Part shown: positions 63,297-64,000 of the stretch, in pieces
Layout of the letters: each line of letters begins with the position of its first letter
Numbering within the stretch: position 1 is the first letter of the stretch
Assembly: GCF_029167105.1 (NCBI RefSeq)
Contig: NZ_JARFML010000001.1
Span: 372,001 to 436,000 of the forward strand
Length of the DNA: 64,000 nt
Reading direction: 5' to 3'
DNA from: Bradyrhizobium yuanmingense
GTDB lineage: Bacteria; Pseudomonadota; Alphaproteobacteria; Rhizobiales; Xanthobacteraceae
Made by a program: the position numbers and the translations under genes
Notes under the pieces: model-generated
Database searches by the model: none
What the model saw: only the letters and a program-made list of their open reading frames with translations
What the model was told of the DNA's origin: nothing

Positions 63297-64000
63297 ATGC
63301 AGATTGCGGAGTGGCTCGAGAAGCTGGGGCTTGCGCAATACGCGGAGCGCTTTGCCCAAAATGGGATCGACATAGGCGTCCTTCCCGAACTGATGGACGA
63401 GGACTTCGATAAGCTCGGAGTCCTGCTCGGCCATCGCCGCAAGATGCTGCGTGCTATCGCTGACCTCGATCCGGCCGCGTTGATCGCATCTCCCGCTCCT
63501 CGTCAGGACGCCGAGCGGCGTCACCTCACGGTCATGTTTTGCGATCTGGTCGGCTCGACTGCGCTCTCAGCGCGTCTCGATCCCGAGGATATGTGGGAGG
63601 TGATCCGGGCCTATCGCGCTGCCTGCGCGAGCGTGGTTGCTGCTTATGATGGCAGGATCGCCAGATTCGTCGGTGACGGAATACTCGTCTATTTCGGCTA
63701 TCCGCGCGCCCACGAAGATGATGCCGAGCGCGCGGTGCGCGCCGGCCTCGACATGATCTCCGCGATACGCCAGCTCAAGACAGGGACTGACGAACGAGCT
63801 GAACTGCGGATCGCAATTGCGACCGGACTTGTGGTGGTCGGCGACCTCATCAGCGGAGATGCATCGGAGGAGCACGCAACCATCGGCGACACACCAAACC
63901 TCGCCGCCCGGCTCCAGAGCCTGGCAGAGCCGGGGGTCGTCGTCGTTGCTTCATCGACGCGCCGGCTGCTTGGCGATCTCTTCTCCCTGCGCAATCTCGG
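63297..64000 (+). CDS. SAM-domain class III adenylate cyclase, 3' end missing
   Basis: The first ~234 codons are present; the frame is open at the right edge. A SAM (sterile alpha motif) domain occupies residues about 3-55 (IAEWLEKLGLAQYAERFAQN; LLGHRRKMLRAI). A class III cyclase catalytic domain follows: first metal Asp in VMFCDLVGSTALS near 84, second in RFVGDGILVYFG near 128. In rhizobia such proteins usually continue into an AAA/TPR region of several hundred residues. ATG 63297 has GGAG just upstream (3-base spacing, short). Confidence 0.88.
   Translation, partial: MQIAEWLEKLGLAQYAERFAQNGIDIGVLPELMDEDFDKLGVLLGHRRKMLRAIADLDPAALIASPAPRQDAERRHLTVMFCDLVGSTALSARLDPEDMWEVIRAYRAACASVVAAYDGRIARFVGDGILVYFGYPRAHEDDAERAVRAGLDMISAIRQLKTGTDERAELRIAIATGLVVVGDLISGDASEEHATIGDTPNLAARLQSLAEPGVVVVASSTRRLLGDLFSLRNL

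Overview
The window is GC-rich, densely coded alphaproteobacterial chromosome and most likely comes from a Bradyrhizobium species or close relative. The reasons are the fused transaldolase/glucose-6-phosphate isomerase, the compact pqqABCDE cluster, a D-tartrate dehydratase closely resembling the characterised Bradyrhizobium enzyme, many dispersed palindromic repeats, and a SAM-domain adenylate cyclase. I see no rRNA, tRNA, CRISPR array, prophage or intact insertion sequence. The only clearly broken gene is a GIY-YIG nuclease with a single-base frameshift.

Layout. 0-11 kb: carbohydrate metabolism. Partial malQ and a GH15 glucosidase lie on the plus strand and converge on a tight minus-strand operon (tal-pgi, gnd, zwf, pgl, gntK, HAD phosphatase) for the oxidative pentose phosphate pathway and gluconate entry. 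11-17 kb: the stress triad prkA-yeaH-ycgB, preceded by a candidate EcfG general-stress promoter and carrying a textbook intrinsic terminator hairpin inside the prkA reading frame. 17-22 kb: small genes (DUF1801, a small membrane protein, an ArsR/SRPBCC pair with a double-palindrome operator, a DsrE-like exported protein), then a membrane class III cyclase fused to a periplasmic formylglycine-generating-enzyme-like domain, followed by an exported DUF4399 protein. 22-27 kb: a 2-oxoacid:ferredoxin oxidoreductase (korA, korB) with a GltD-like flavoprotein carrying its own ferredoxin domain. 27-32.4 kb: pqqABCDE plus an overlapping proline iminopeptidase. 32.5-41.1 kb: amidase, glutathione peroxidase, DUF3297, tarD, the broken GIY-YIG gene, malonyl-CoA decarboxylase, and an AraC regulator divergent from an MFS transporter. 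Seven copies of one palindromic repeat family occur in the window, six of them in this stretch. 41-53 kb: an RND efflux pair, a reductase, an exported protein of unknown function, a flavin monooxygenase, a cupin with a divergent AraC regulator, and a hybrid histidine kinase. 53-62 kb: an XRE-cupin regulator divergent from a peptide-type ABC transporter operon that also encodes an FAD amine/amino-acid oxidase and a hydroxyacid dehydrogenase. 62-64 kb: a small membrane protein and the start of a SAM-domain adenylate cyclase cut by the window edge.

How the genes work together. The left third supports glucan breakdown and NADPH production. The PQQ cluster makes the cofactor for periplasmic dehydrogenases, none of which is in the window. 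The Kor module could connect 2-oxoacid oxidation to ferredoxin and NAD(P)H. The most interesting candidates for new biology are the hairpin within prkA under a stress promoter, the cyclase/FGE-like receptor with its DUF4399 partner, and the transporter-oxidase-dehydrogenase operon.
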